DNA from: Conus ventricosus
Taxonomy: Eukaryota; Mollusca; Gastropoda; Neogastropoda; Conidae
NCBI GenBank assembly: GCA_018398815.1
Contig: CM031609.1
Coordinates: forward strand, 35,156,472 to 35,220,471
Direction: 5' to 3'
DNA: 64,000 nt
Program-made: the position numbers and the translations under genes
Shown: piece after piece, positions 11,762-23,059 of the stretch
Layout: every line of letters starts with the position of its first letter
How positions within the stretch are numbered: the first letter of the stretch is position 1
The notes under the pieces: generated by a model
Databases searched by the model: none
What the model was told of the DNA's origin: nothing
The model's input: only the letters and a program-made list of their open reading frames with translations

Positions 11762-13805
11762 TGTCACGAGTTTGTCACGAGGCCTACGACGATTGACCCG
11801 TCTAGGGTGGCGGAATTATTCATTTATTTATTGTCGTTGCTGTTGTCGTGTATCCGTCCCTTAATGTGGTTTGTAGTGCGTTTGCACCTTAATGTCGTTC
11901 AGCTCAGGTTAGGTTTACTTTCTCTCTCTCTCTCTCTCTCTCTAATTCCACTGCCCGTGCAATTCATCCTGCAGGTTCACGGTGGCTGGTACCTTTCGCT
12001 TGAACTGGCTGTCTCTGTCGGCCTCTCTCCTGTCTTGTACCTGCCGCACGTGCATCATTCCTCTTAGGCTTGAGGTATGCTCACTGTGACGTAGCGTGGC
12101 ATGTTGGCTGCCATCGTTTAGGCAGGTTTTCTCTTCACTCGAGCGGAAGATGTCTCTGAGAGCGCCTGCTCTGTTTTTGGTTCTACACCACTTCGTCGAA
12201 GGTACGGTCGGTACCTTCATCCCTACAGTCAGCCTGTAGGGGAGGGACATCACATCACGTCATCTTTTCCGCATCTGCTCTGCTGGTCCTATCGACTGGA
12301 CAGAGGGCAGAGAGTCGCTTGACCCGCCACTTTGGGTCACCCACGGGTAGCTGGTAAGCATCAGTTTCGTGGTTTGTTTATTGTTGTTGTTTTTTTGTTG
12401 TTAGCCGGCTAATTCTTCTCTTTTGCGCAATTTCTTTTGGTTTCAAAATTATAAAAGAAATATTGTTTGAGACCACTTTTTCTGGTTAATTCAATCTTTA
12501 ACCTGGCCAGTCAAAATTATATCTCAAAGTCTTCTCCTTTTTATGCATCTGGTGATGCGGTAGTCGGCGGGGAAGGGGGAGAACCTGGTGTTTCAGGGTT
12601 GGTACTGCTTGGTCTCGCTTGTCCGCCCCTGTCACAATCGCCGGTCTCTTATTCTTCGGCCACCGTCTGTTTGTGTGTGCAAGGGGAACGAGTTTTATGT
12701 TTGCGAGCGTGTGTACGCATGATTAGTCGTTTGGATGCGTGGTTGGAGAATTGTGTCATTTTGAAATGTTGTTATAAAATGTGTCGATAATTGTGCCATT
12801 GAGTTAGTATTATTGTAAATGTGGTGGCAGTTATAGAGCAGCGGTTGCTGTATCTGTTCAGTTCCTAAGAAAGGAAAATGTTGAACGTGAGTGAGGGAAG
12901 ATGAAGAAATAAATTGATATTTGTTTGTTTAGCCTGTTAATGTAACCTCTTACCTGCTTCGTGTGAGGAGACCTTTAGCGAATGTTCCTCGTTTGGTTTG
13001 TTGACTGTTATGCTCAGGTCTGTGTTGAGCTGATGTCATTAATTTAATTAGCAAACACCTCCCCTCGCCCATCATGCGAGTGGCTGTTAGGAGTGAGCAG
13101 CGAATATCAGACCGTACTGACTGCGGGGTTCCAGTACCCTTCTTTCTCCTTCCCTTCCAGTTCCTTCCTTCTCTCCTCCCGGGCTCCACCCGATGCTTGC
13201 GCTGTTGGGGCCGCGCACTGGTTGAGGAGCACGTGGACTTGGCTGGATGGTCCTGGCCCTGTCCGGGACTTTCTGCGACAACGCCCTGTCCCACGGGAGC
13301 CATTCTCCACCGTCCACGGACCTCCTGCAGTGCACGTGACCGGGTGTGGGTAACTCTGTGTCGTGCCATTTTGGGGGTGCGCGTGTGTCAAGGGTGTCGG
13401 CCTTGAAACTCTATTCAGGAACAGACCCGGTTTGGGGCGCCTGAGTCGACCCGGTGCTCTCGAAGGACTTTGGAGAGACAGAGGTGTGGGGGAACCACGT
13501 GAAGCATGGAAAGGAATGCGTGTGTTGGGATGGTTGATTGTGATTGTGCATGGTGTGTGTGTTGGAATGCTTGTTTGTGACTATGTGTATGGTGTGCGTG
13601 TGTTGAAAAGCTTATTTGTGATTGTGCATGTTGTGTGTGTTGGAATGCTTATTTGTGACTATGTGTGTGCTGGTGTGAATAAATGGTGTGTTGTATCGTG
13701 ATCTTTCTTGTGTGGTCTCTTGCGAGGCGTGTGAGGTCAGTCACTCCCTTCACTCCCATCTAGACCGATCCTGTCAGGGCAGACCTTCAGGGGTCGGTCG
13801 TGACA
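11762..13805 (+). repeat. 5' LTR
   Basis: 2,044 bp, TG...CA termini, matched almost base for base by 18378-20421. It contains a TATAAAAG box at 12450-12457 and an AATAAA at 13678-13683 about 120 bp before its end, so a U3-R-U5 layout with promoter and polyadenylation signal can be proposed. A short CT microsatellite near 11922-11942 differs in length from the 3' copy. Confidence 0.96.
12450..12457 (+). promoter_or_regulatory. LTR TATA box
   Basis: TATAAAAG within the 5' LTR, conserved at 19063-19070 in the 3' LTR. It is upstream of the AATAAA, as expected for a retroelement promoter. The start site is not known. Confidence 0.55.
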
Positions 13806-13809
13806 TTTG

Positions 13810-13827
13810 TGGGGGCTCGTCCGGGAT
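13810..13827 (+). other. Primer binding site, tRNA-Pro type
   Basis: Four bases after the 5' LTR end lies TGGGGGCTCGTCCGGGAT. From general knowledge this 18-mer is the proline-tRNA primer site used by murine leukaemia virus. Its position and length fit minus-strand priming. The tRNA 3' end is strongly conserved across animals, so the match shows primer choice, not viral kinship. Confidence 0.9.
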
Positions 13828-14390
13828 GTGAAGGGCTCTGACTGTCTCTCTCTCGTTTCGCGGAGTACCTGTCCAGTTCTGTCTATTTTGTATGTGTTTA
13901 GTCAGTTTGTCGTGTTTGTTGTGGGTGGTTGGCTGGGTGACTCTAGTGTGTAGGAGTCTTCTGGTGGCCTGAAGGAACTTCCGGTGTGACTGGGGAGTCG
14001 AGTCGAGACGAAGGGGAATCGACCGCGTCCAGACCTCTTTCCGCCGGGTGCCTCACGCAGATACGGCCGTAGGACTTTCCTTTCTGGTGCCACTCAGTCT
14101 GCCGTTCCTGTTTTGTATTTAACCAGTTTTTTTTTACCGGGTATGGAGTACAGGTAGGTGTATCAGACGTTAGTGTTACATTTTTTTTTTTTCCGGATTC
14201 CTTCTGTCATTGTTTTTTTTTTTGTCGGTGAGCCCCACCGCACTGTTGCTCGTGCTGTGGAGCGCGGTGTTGCCAGAGTGGGAGCAGCCGGAACACATCC
14301 GCACACACACACACACATCCCTAAAATATTTGTTTCTTTCTAGTGGAATTGTCTTTCCCCTGTATTTGAGAACCGTAGGATATTGTTGTC

Positions 14391-15902
14391 ATGGCAACGT
14401 CCGGTGCTGGTGGTATGGCGACGCGTGCGTCAAAGAAGAAGGGTCTTCAGGATGTAGTCCCTACTATTAGTACCAGCACTTCGACTACAGTGACTTATAC
14501 TTATTCCAGTGCTGTAGCCGATAGTCCCGCGAGTACTTTCGTTGCTTCTTCGCTAGGGGATCTTCCTGTTGAGACCCCGACTGGCACTTCCGCTCGGAAG
14601 CGTCAGAGTATAGCGAAGCAGCTGTGGGCTTCTGTTGAGTCACAGAAATCAAAACCCTCTTTTCTTCATGCTTCCCCTCGTAAGGAGTATGCCCCGGGAG
14701 ACTTTCCTCATGGGAAAGTCGAGACCCAAGGGACGGTCAAACGGGTCATCCCCCCGTGTCGGGAGTGGTGAATCCTGCCCAGGACATCGCCTCCGTCCTT
14801 ATGTTTCTGGAGCGGCAGCGTAGTGAAGAGGCTGCTAGGCAGGAAGCTCTGCGTAGGGAAGAGGCTGCTAGGCAGGAAGCCCTTCGTAGGGAAGAGGCTG
14901 CTAGGCAGGAAGCCCTTCGTAGGGAAGAGGCAACGCTCCGTCGGGAAGAGCTAGATAGGATGGAGGCTCTGCGCAGAGAGGAGACTGACAGACAGGAAAT
15001 TCTGCGTAGGGAAGAGGCTATTCTGCGTAGGGAAGAGGCTAGGCTGTGCAGGGAAGAGGCTGCCAGACAGGAGGCTCTGCATAGGGAAGATGCTGTCAGA
15101 CAGGAAGCCTTCCGTCGGGAAGAGTTGGATCAGCGTAGGGAGGAGCTGCCAGACAGGAGGCTCTGCGCAGGGAGGAGATGGAACAACTTCTTTCGCGGCC
15201 TCCCGCATCTGTAAGTCAGGGGGTTAATCAACAGCAGGTGATAGAGTTAGAGGCCCAAAGTTAAAGCTTCCAGAGTTCAGACCTAGTGAGGACATTGATA
15301 TGTTCTTAGAGCATTTTGACAAGGTTGCTAGTTCATACCAATTGTCTGAGGAACAAAAGGCCATGCACCTTTTTTCTTGATTATCAGGTGCTGCAAGGGA
15401 GTGTGTGCTCACTCTAAATGAAGGCGCGTCTTATGCAGACATGCAGTTGGCTCTGCGTAAGCGTTTCCACCTCACTCCAGAGACGTACAGGAGGAAGTTT
15501 AGGTCCATGAAAAGAATAACGATGAGACCTTCGTGCAGTTTGGAGATAGGCTGCGTAAAACGCTAGGGTACTGGCGTCAGTTAGCTAAGCTGGAGCTGGA
15601 GGATCTGATTCTCATCGAACAGCTGACCAACACTGTGTCCCCAGAGTTGAGGATCCGTATAGGCGAGACAGCACCTCAGGATTTCGCGGCTGCGATTCAG
15701 ACCGCTGAGGTGTTTGCTGAAGCCCATAGAGCTTATGGGCATCGCCCAGATACGGACAGAAGACCCCCACAGGATTTAGTGGAAATAAGGCGCCGACGAC
15801 GGCTAGGGGGTCGAGCAAGGCAGGCAGTTCATCGGGACCTCAGCACCCCGACTGTGTTTTCTTTGTGGTCGTCCCGGCCACATTAGGAAAGACTGCCCTA
15901 AA
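14391..15902 (+). pseudogene. gag polyprotein of the LTR element
   Basis: Starts at an ATG in MATSGAGGMATRASKKKG. A frame change near 14760 leads into an Arg-Glu-Ala-rich coiled coil with short repeats of the RREEAARQEAL type (about 14810-15180). A capsid-like region follows, including SEDIDMFLEHFDKV (about 15285), then a SCAN-like helical segment around GDRLRKTLGYWRQL and LIEQLTNTVSPELR (15540-15655). It ends with a CCHC zinc knuckle, CFLCGRPGHIRKDC, at 15855-15902. Several single-base shifts and one internal stop (near 15378) break the frame. SCAN domains of vertebrates are thought to derive from Gmr1-like gag, which supports the clade assignment. Confidence 0.85.
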
Positions 15903-15956
15903 GCCGCCGGTAGTCATGGGGCTAGTCCTTTCCAGCGTCCTCGTGCCTCGGCTAAC

Positions 15957-16380
15957 GTGGGGTCCATCCCAGCTTCTGGTGATTCAGAATGCCCAGTATT
16001 TCTTTCTGTTGTTGGTTCTTCCTTGGTCGACTCTATCAGGGATTCGGGAGCATCAACGCTCTTTGTCGATAAGGATTTGGTTTCTCCTGAGGCTCGGCGG
16101 GGCGCCAGTTATGATGTGTGCGGGTTGGAGGCTGGTTTTACCTCCACCCGTCCTTCTGTACTCATTCCTATCTCCACCCCCTACTTCTGTGGCGAAGTAT
16201 GGGCTATCGCGGTGGAGCGACCTCTGTATTCCCTTCTCATAGGGAATACTATCACTTTCGCAGATGGACGCAGTCAGTCTGTGTCTACGGATCTGCCCGT
16301 ACAGGCGTGTGTGGGAGTTACCACGCGCGCCAAAGCCAAGAAGCAGGAGCAGGAATTGCGTCCCGTTCTTCCCCGATCTC
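15957..16380 (+). pseudogene. Aspartic protease domain of pol
   Basis: An open frame carries SVVGSSLVDSIRDSGASTLF with the active-site DSGA motif at about 16035, followed by about 100 residues of protease-like sequence (PLYSLLIG near 16220). It lies after the gag zinc knuckle and directly before the integrase. Retroviral-type proteases act as homodimers to process Gag-Pol. The second hydrophobic half is not sharply recognisable. Confidence 0.75.
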
Positions 16381-16384
16381 TGAC

Positions 16385-17730
16385 GAGGTTCTGGCTAGGG
16401 CTGATCCTGCTACCATGGTTCGTCTTCAGGCCAGGGACTTGGATGTCCAACGCCTGCGACAACTGGTAGGTCGTCCCGCTCAGTCGGCCCGACACGCCAA
16501 GGTGAGCTTTAAGCTCCACAAAGGGATCCTCTTTAGGGTTTTCACTCGGGCAGATAGGGTGGCCAAGCAGCTAGTCGTCCCCCAAAGCTTGAGAGAATCT
16601 GTTCTCCGGCAGGCCCATGATTCACCCATGGCAGGTCATATGGCTCCAAGCGGACTCTTGAGCGAGTAAGACAGGATTTCTTCTGGCCGGGGATGAACTC
16701 GCAGGTTAGGCAGTACTGCCGCAGTTGCGATGTCTGCCAACGGACAACGCCTAAGGGTCGCTTGAAGCGTGTTCCCCTAGGGTCAGTGCCTCTGGTTGGG
16801 GAGCCATTCAGCAAGGTCGGTGTCGACCTGGTGGGACCCATTAAGCCACCATCCGATCGCGGTCACCGCTACATCTTGGTAGTGGTGGACTACGCGACTC
16901 GGTACCCAGAGGCTGTCCCGCTTAGGACTATCGATGCCCCTACTGTTGCTGAAGCTCTCTGGCAGATATGGACGCGCACTGGCGTGCCCAAAAAGATCCT
17001 TTCGGACCAGGGGACCCAGTTTCTGTCCGAAATCATGCAGGAAGTGAACACTCTGCTCAACGTTCACAAGGAGACAACGTCACCCTATCATGCGCAGGCC
17101 AATGGCCTTGTCGAGCGCTTTAATGGACGTTGAAGCAGATGTTGCGTCGCCTGTGTGCAGAGCAACCTCGTGAATGGGATCGCTTCATCCCTGCTGTACT
17201 GTTCGCCTACAGGGAGGTTCCACAGGAAAGCATGCGCTTCTCCCCGTTCGAACTCCTGTATGGCAGAACAGTACGAGGACCCACCAACATCTTGAAGCAG
17301 ATGTGGACCCACGACGATGTGAACCTGCTGTCAAGGAGGAGAGTCGGTATGTGGTCGATCTGCGCAACCGCATCGCTGACACTTGCCAGCTGGCTCAGCA
17401 ACATTTGCAGTCGGCAAAAACCAAGTACAAGGCTCTGTACGACCGGCGCAGTGTTGAACGGTGGTTTTGAGCCAGGTGATGAGGTGTTGCTTCTCCTTCC
17501 ACAAAAGAAGAACAAGTTGCAGCTTGCTTGGCAGGGCCCTTTCGTGGTCTGCAGTCGTGTGGGTGACTGGGACTATAGGATTCACGTGCGAGGCAAGGAA
17601 CGCCTGTATCATGCCAACCTTTTGAAGGCATACGTGCGACGAACTCAGTGCCAGGCAGGATTCACCCCTGTCGTTGTGGAGAGTAGCGATGAGCACGCCG
17701 TGTCGGTGGCTCAGGACATCCCCACTGTTC
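16385..17730 (+). pseudogene. Integrase (HHCC, DDE core, GPY/F module), upstream of RT
   Basis: The HHCC zinc domain is visible as QAHDSPMAGHM (about 16612) and CRSCDVCQR (about 16723). The catalytic core shows GVDLVGPI (first Asp, about 16820), LSDQGTQF (second Asp, about 17000) and NGLVERFNG (Glu, about 17105), consistent with DDE spacing. After the core come FELLYGRTVRGP (about 17250) and a C-terminal GPY/F-type module around LAWQGPFVV (about 17525). Frame breaks lie near 16640-16669 and 17130, with another within 17300-17450. No RT lies between protease and integrase, which is unusual for Ty3/gypsy and typical of Gmr1-like elements. Confidence 0.9.
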
Positions 17731-17759
17731 CTCTCGTCGAGGAGGAGTCGTGGCAGGAT

Positions 17760-18020
17760 GTGTGCTTTGGTACAAACCTCTCCTCAGCTCAGACAGATCA
17801 ACTGCACAGGTTATGCCAAGAGTTTCCAGGGCATACCCAAGAAGAAGTACGGCCGGAAGTTTGTACTGGAGAGCGATCATCATCCTCTCCAGTGCCTGGA
17901 CCGGATCCGGCCAGTCAGTCGTCGACTCATGAGTTAGGCAGTGGAACTGCAGAGTCATTTTCGCCATATCAAGGGTTCCAGCAATACGGATGCTGACTAT
18001 CTCTGCCGAGCTCCGTAGTC
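17760..18020 (+). pseudogene. RT start fused to RNase H end by internal deletion
   Basis: After the integrase, the frame reads LSSAQTDQLHRLCQEFPG (about 17780-17835), like the linker that begins gypsy RT regions. Within about 10 bases the reading changes frame to KKKYGRKFVLESDHHPLQ (about 17840), then RHIKGSSNTDADYL (about 17965), the C-terminal signatures of gypsy RNase H. The intervening RT catalytic motifs and the RNase H active site, normally over 1 kb, are absent. The junction is at about 17832-17845. This makes the copy dependent on enzymes supplied from elsewhere. Confidence 0.85.
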
Positions 18021-18360
18021 AGCACATTGGAGAAATCAGTCAGAGGGACACTTCCCCTCAACCAGGGTTATATCCCCTTTTGTCTCTGTATCAGGTGTAG
18101 TGACAGTTTTCACTTCAGTAATGTTAACGGTAGTGAATCACCACTGGTTCGGATTGCTACTGTTATTGTTGGAAGGTTTGCTTAGTTGTTTGATAAATGT
18201 AGTATTATGTATCTCCCTGTGTAATTCTATCGTGGAATGTTTGTATTGGATGTATCGTACTCTGTCGATTACAGAGGTTGGGTTCGGTCCCATTGTTGTG
18301 AATTTGCACATGCGTCAAGGTTCAAAGGAGCACTGTATCTCAGAGAAACAGATGCTTTTA

Positions 18361-18369
18361 GAAGGGGGG
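18361..18369 (+). other. Polypurine tract
   Basis: gaagggggg, 8 bases before the 3' LTR, suitable for plus-strand priming. Confidence 0.6.
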
Positions 18370-18377
18370 TCCGGGTT

Positions 18378-20421
18378 TGTCACGAGTTTGTCACGAGGCC
18401 TACGACGATTGACCCGTCTAGGGTGGCGGAATTATTCATTTATTTATTGTCGTTGCTGTTGTCGTGTATCCGTCCCTTAATGTGGTTTGTAGTGCGTTTG
18501 CACCTTAATGTCGTTCAGCTCAGGTTAGGTTTACTTTCTCTCTCTCTCTCTCTAATTCCACTGCCCGTGCAATTCATCCTGCAGGTTCACGGGTGGCTGG
18601 TACCTTTCGCTTGAACTGGCTGTCTCTGTCGGCCTCTCTCCTGTCTTGTACCTGCCGCCACGTGCATCATTCCTCTTAGGCTTGAGGTATGCTCACTGTG
18701 ACGTAGCGTGGCATGTTGGCTGCCATCGTTTAGGCAGGTTTTCTCTTCACTCGAGCGGAAGATGTCTCTGAGAGCGCCTGCTCTGTTTTTGGTTCTACAC
18801 CACTTCGTCGAAGGTACGGTCGGTACCTTCATCCCTACAGTCGGCCTGTAGGGAGGGACATCACATCACGTCATCTTTTCCGCATCTGCTCTGCTGGTCC
18901 TATCGACTGGACAGAGGGCAGAGAGTCGCTTGACCGGCCACTTTGGGTCACCCACGGGTAGCTGGTAAGCATCAGTTTCGTGGTTTGTTTATTGTTGTTT
19001 TTTTTTTTGTTGTTAGCCGGCTAATTCTTCTCTTTTGCGCAATTTCTTTTGGTTTTCAAAATTATAAAAGAAATATTGTTTGAGACCACTTTTTCTGGTT
19101 AATTCAATCTTTAACCTGGCCAGTCAAAATTATATCTCAAAGTCTTTCTCCTTTTTATGCATCTGGTGATGCGGTAGTCGGCGGGGAAGGGGGAGAACCT
19201 GGTGATTCAGGGTTGGTACTTGCTTGGTCTCGCTTGTCCGCCCCCGTCACAATCGCCGGTCTCTTATTCTTCGGCCACCATCTGTTTGTGTATGCAAGGG
19301 GAACGAGTTTTATGTTTGCGAGCGTGTGTACGCATGATTAGTCGTTTGGATGCGTGGTTGGAGAATTGTGTCATTTTGAAATGTTGTTATAAAATGTGTG
19401 GATAATTGTGCCATTGAGTTAGTATTATTTGTAAATGTGGTGGCAGTTATAGAGCAGCAGTTGCTGTATCTGTTCAGTTCCTAAGAAAGGAAAATGTTGA
19501 ACGTGAGTGAGGAAAGGATGAAGATATAAATTGATATTTGTTTGTTTAGCCTGTTAATGTAACCTCTTACCTGCTTCGTGTGAGGAGACCTTTAGCGAAT
19601 GTTCCTCGTTTGGTTTGTTGACTGTTATGCTCAGTCTGTGTTGAGCTGATGTCATTAATTTAATTAGCAAACACCTCCCCTCGCCCATCATGCGAGTGGC
19701 TGTTAGGAGTGAGCAGCGAATATCAGACCGTACTGACTGCGGGGTTCCAGTACCCTTCTTTCTCCTTCCCTTCCAGTTCCTTCCTTCTCTCCTCCCCGGG
19801 GGTCCACCCGATGCTTGCGCTGTTGGGGCCGCGCACTGGTTGAGGAGCACGTGGACTTGGCTGGATGGTCCTGGCCCTGTCCGGGACTTTCTGCGACAAC
19901 GCCCTGTCCCACGGGAGCCATTCTCCACCGTCCACGGACCTCCTGCAGTGCACGTGACCGGGTGTGGGTAACTCTGTGTCGTGCCATTTTGGGGGTGCGC
20001 GTGTGTCAAGGGTGTCGGCCTTGAAACTCTATTCAGGAACAGACCCGTTTGGGGGCGCCTGAGTCGACCCGGTGCTCTCGAAGGACTTTGGAGAGACAGA
20101 GGTGTGGGGGAACCACGTGAAGCATGGAAAGGAATGCGTGTGTTGGGATGGTTGATTGTGATTGTGCATGGTGTGTGTGTTGGAATGCTTGTTTGTGACT
20201 ATGTGTATGGTGTGCGTGTGTTGAAAAGCTTATTTGTGATTGTGCATGTTGTGTGTGTTGGAATGCTTATTTGTGACTATGTGTGTGCTGGTGTGAATAA
20301 ATGGGTGTTGTATCGTGATCTTTCTTGTGTGGTCTCTTGCGAGGCGTGTGAGGTCAGTCACTCCCTTCACTCCCATCTAGACCGATCCTGTCAGGGCAGA
20401 CCTTCAGGGTCGGTCGTGACA
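18378..20421 (+). repeat. 3' LTR
   Basis: 2,044 bp, nearly identical to the 5' LTR. Several differences are one-base length changes in homopolymers (for example the T run near 19000 and the C/G run near 19795). TATAAAAG is at 19063-19070 and AATAAA at 20296-20301. Confidence 0.96.
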
Positions 20422-20426
20422 ATCGT

Positions 20427-21085
20427 CATTATTGTTATTGTTATTACAAGTATTACTGCTATCATTAACCATATCATTATCACTAGTAGAAGTAGTACTA
20501 TGATTAAAAACTGTTGTTAGTACTACTACTACTACTACAACTGCTGTTGCTGCTGCTACTAATGTTAGTATAATTACTATCCTTATCGTCATCACTATCG
20601 TTATCATTATTATAACTATCACTACTATTATTATTACCATTATCATCAATATGCATTCGCATGTATATTACATTCAATGTTTTTACCTTTCCCGTGATCT
20701 ATATCCTCCTTCTCTCTTTCTTCCTCTCCTCCTCCATGCCCCTCCTCTTTTTCTACCTCTTGGTCTTCTTTTCTCTCTTATAATCATCTTCGTTATGATG
20801 ATGATGATGAATGTTAATATTACTATCATTATCACATAATCATCAATATTATTACTAATGCTACTATAACTATAACATCTTACTAACCTCTAACCCCTCT
20901 CCTTTCTCAACTTTTGCGAATATTGTTATTGTTGTTATTGTTATTATTATTACTACAAATACTATTATCATCTTTGTTGATAATTTCAATATATGATTAT
21001 ACGACCAGTAGTAGTAGTGGTAGTAGTAGTAGTAGTGATAGTAGTGGTAGTAGCAGTGGTAGTAATGGTAGTAGTAGTCTAGTAG
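20427..21085. repeat. Degenerate trinucleotide low-complexity DNA (right of LTR element)
   Basis: ATT/ACT/ATC triplets, a ctgctgctact tract near 20540, and an (AGT)n tract at about 21004-21085. Same texture as 11635-11756. Confidence 0.85.
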
Positions 21086-22798
21086 TAACCATCGGACTGT
21101 ATTCAATTCGTGCACGTCGCGAATTATTCAAAGGAAGAGTTCTGTGACTTCCAATTACAAGAAAGCGCCAAATATGTGGCGCTGTTTTATATTTTGCTAG
21201 GAGTTTCACTTTTTGCATTTCCTTCTCGCATCTTAATAGATTTCTTTTACATATTATGCCATCAATACCGGTAACAATGATGTTATCAATGGAACGTTAG
21301 AAAAGGTGATGATTTTTTTTTTCGTTCCCATGGAAAGCATGAAACCCGTGGCCTGGTAACGCAGCTCTCCTTGGATTTCATCCACCGTCTGCTATACAAA
21401 GAGATCACAGAAAACTAGGCCCGAGGATAAGTTGTGCAGACAGAACTGACACGTAATGCACTTTATTTCCACTTTTTGTTTGCGTTCAGAGTCTCAAAGA
21501 AAAGGCTACTCTCCCTCACTTCTGCCCTACTCCCCCCCCCCCCCCCCTCCCTGTTTCATGCTCACCAGCCTGTCGTTCACTCCTTTTGGAGGTCCAACAA
21601 GCTTCTAACAAGAGCTGTCCTCACTGCAAAGGCAACACTAGCCTGTCCTCGCTCTTCACTTCCTCTTTCGGTGCAAAAAACAGGTATAGCCAGAGCCCCT
21701 TTCACAAAGTTTGCCCAATCCGTAAGCGGATCTCACTCAAGGCTGAAATGTTGATGTTATACTGGGCGAGCTCTTTATTTTATTTTTTATTTTTTTAATA
21801 GTTAGAGCTGTTCTCCTCTGAGGCCTGTTTGCATCGTCTCTATCCAGGATGGTGCGCACATTCCATGTGCCAAGGGTGAGAGGAACAATATTCGTCTTTT
21901 TCTGCTTTGAATTTCGACCGCTGTTATAGGGTCCCCTCCAGCTGCGGTAGGCTGGCTAGGGAAGAATGCAATGTTTAGGACACCTTTTCTGGCTCTTTCC
22001 TCATGCTATGAAAGTGAACAGTGCTATCCTAAAAAGGGCTGCTCAGTCACTCAGGTGGCTGCCCAACTCCACTGCTGCTCCAATTCAGTGGAGAACGACC
22101 CAATGGCCTGAGCTGCCTGTGTGCAGGTTTGTGACTACGGCTGCCAGTGTACCCGCATCTGCTGCTTCATCACTAGCATATCACACAGGATTTGGGAATG
22201 AGATAGGGATGAGGTCAATAGGGATGGATAATGATGATAATGATAGAAATGACTTGCGCATTGACTATGTTTTAAGTGAGAAGGAGTTGCGCGATTCGTC
22301 GACCTCACGCTCTCGTCCAAAACTACCCAAGTCCAGCAGCAAGACAAGGTCAAGACGGCTGGAGACAGAACCAGATGCAGCGGATGACCATGATGTATTT
22401 CGTGTCTGACCATGCTCTATGCACTCCACAATGCATTGCTGGGAGTCCCCATTCTGCCCGTGGAATCAGCTTGTGATTTCCTCCACACAGTCTGCCAGGT
22501 CAAGCCTTCACAAGCTTAGGTGACAAGCCCTAGATCACCGAGAGTTTGAGACCCGTTGGCTGCCTTCTGCCAGTCTGCGGTGTGGCCGCTGTTGCATGTA
22601 AACAAGTGCAGGGAGCCACAGGAGGGAGCTGAGTGCTGAGTGAGGGCCAAAGAGATGTATGCAGCCCTAAGAAGGACTTGGCAAGCACCCCCACCAGAGA
22701 TGATACCTCTTCCGGACACCCCCTACACCCCACTTTATGTCGGTAACTACTCAGTGGAAGTAATTTCTTTTCTCAAAGCTGTTCTCCACCCCACCTAA

Positions 22799-22800
<2 letters not shown>
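21086..22800. other. Unidentified stretch, possible old retroelement DNA
   Basis: Contains a C homopolymer (about 21532-21547) and an open frame at 21966-22409 (147 codons, Ser/Asp-rich) without a recognised domain. The composition is higher in GC than its neighbours, which may reflect an old insertion. I cannot name it. Confidence 0.3.
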
Positions 22801-22802
<2 letters not shown>

Positions 22803-22861
<59 letters not shown>

Positions 22862-22862
22862 A
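22803..22862. repeat. (CT)n microsatellite
   Basis: About 60 bp of CT repeat with one CCT break. Confidence 0.95.
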
Positions 22863-23059
22863 TTTCTTCTTCTTGTATAATATCATTTGAGAGCTAGGTA
22901 GGAGATTTAAGGTTCAAAGCTATACAATCACGCTCTCTTTTACAAAGAGCTGCCTGCTAACGCTACTTTTAGTCGTTTTTCTTCTCGTTCAGTCAAATGT
23001 CGGTCACTCGGTTTTTTTTGTTTTGTTTTTTCCTTTGCTCTTCTTCAGTTTTGTCTTTC

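Larger units (their letters stand above)
11757..20426 (+). mobile_element. Complete LTR retrotransposon, Ty3/gypsy Gmr1-like, internally deleted
   Basis: The element runs from 11762 to 20421 between perfect 5-bp target duplications, atcgt at 11757-11761 and 20422-20426. LTRs of 2,044 bp start with tgtcacgag and end with gtcgtgaca. The internal region (13806-18377) holds a tRNA-Pro primer site, gag with a coiled coil, a SCAN-like capsid region and a zinc knuckle, an aspartic protease, an integrase with GPY/F module, the start of an RT segment and the end of RNase H. Integrase before RT is the order reported for Gmr1-like elements. The RT and RNase H cores are missing, so the copy is non-autonomous. 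By eye the LTRs differ by roughly a dozen substitutions plus some single-base indels, which points to a recent insertion. Confidence 0.93.

Noticed and set aside
13810..13827. Primer site as evidence of a retrovirus or of contamination
   Set aside because: tRNA-Pro 3' ends are conserved across animals. The integrase, gag and gene order are Ty3/gypsy, and no envelope gene is present.
21966..22409. 147-codon frame as a gene
   Set aside because: No recognisable domain, unbalanced composition and no splice context; it may be old retroelement DNA.
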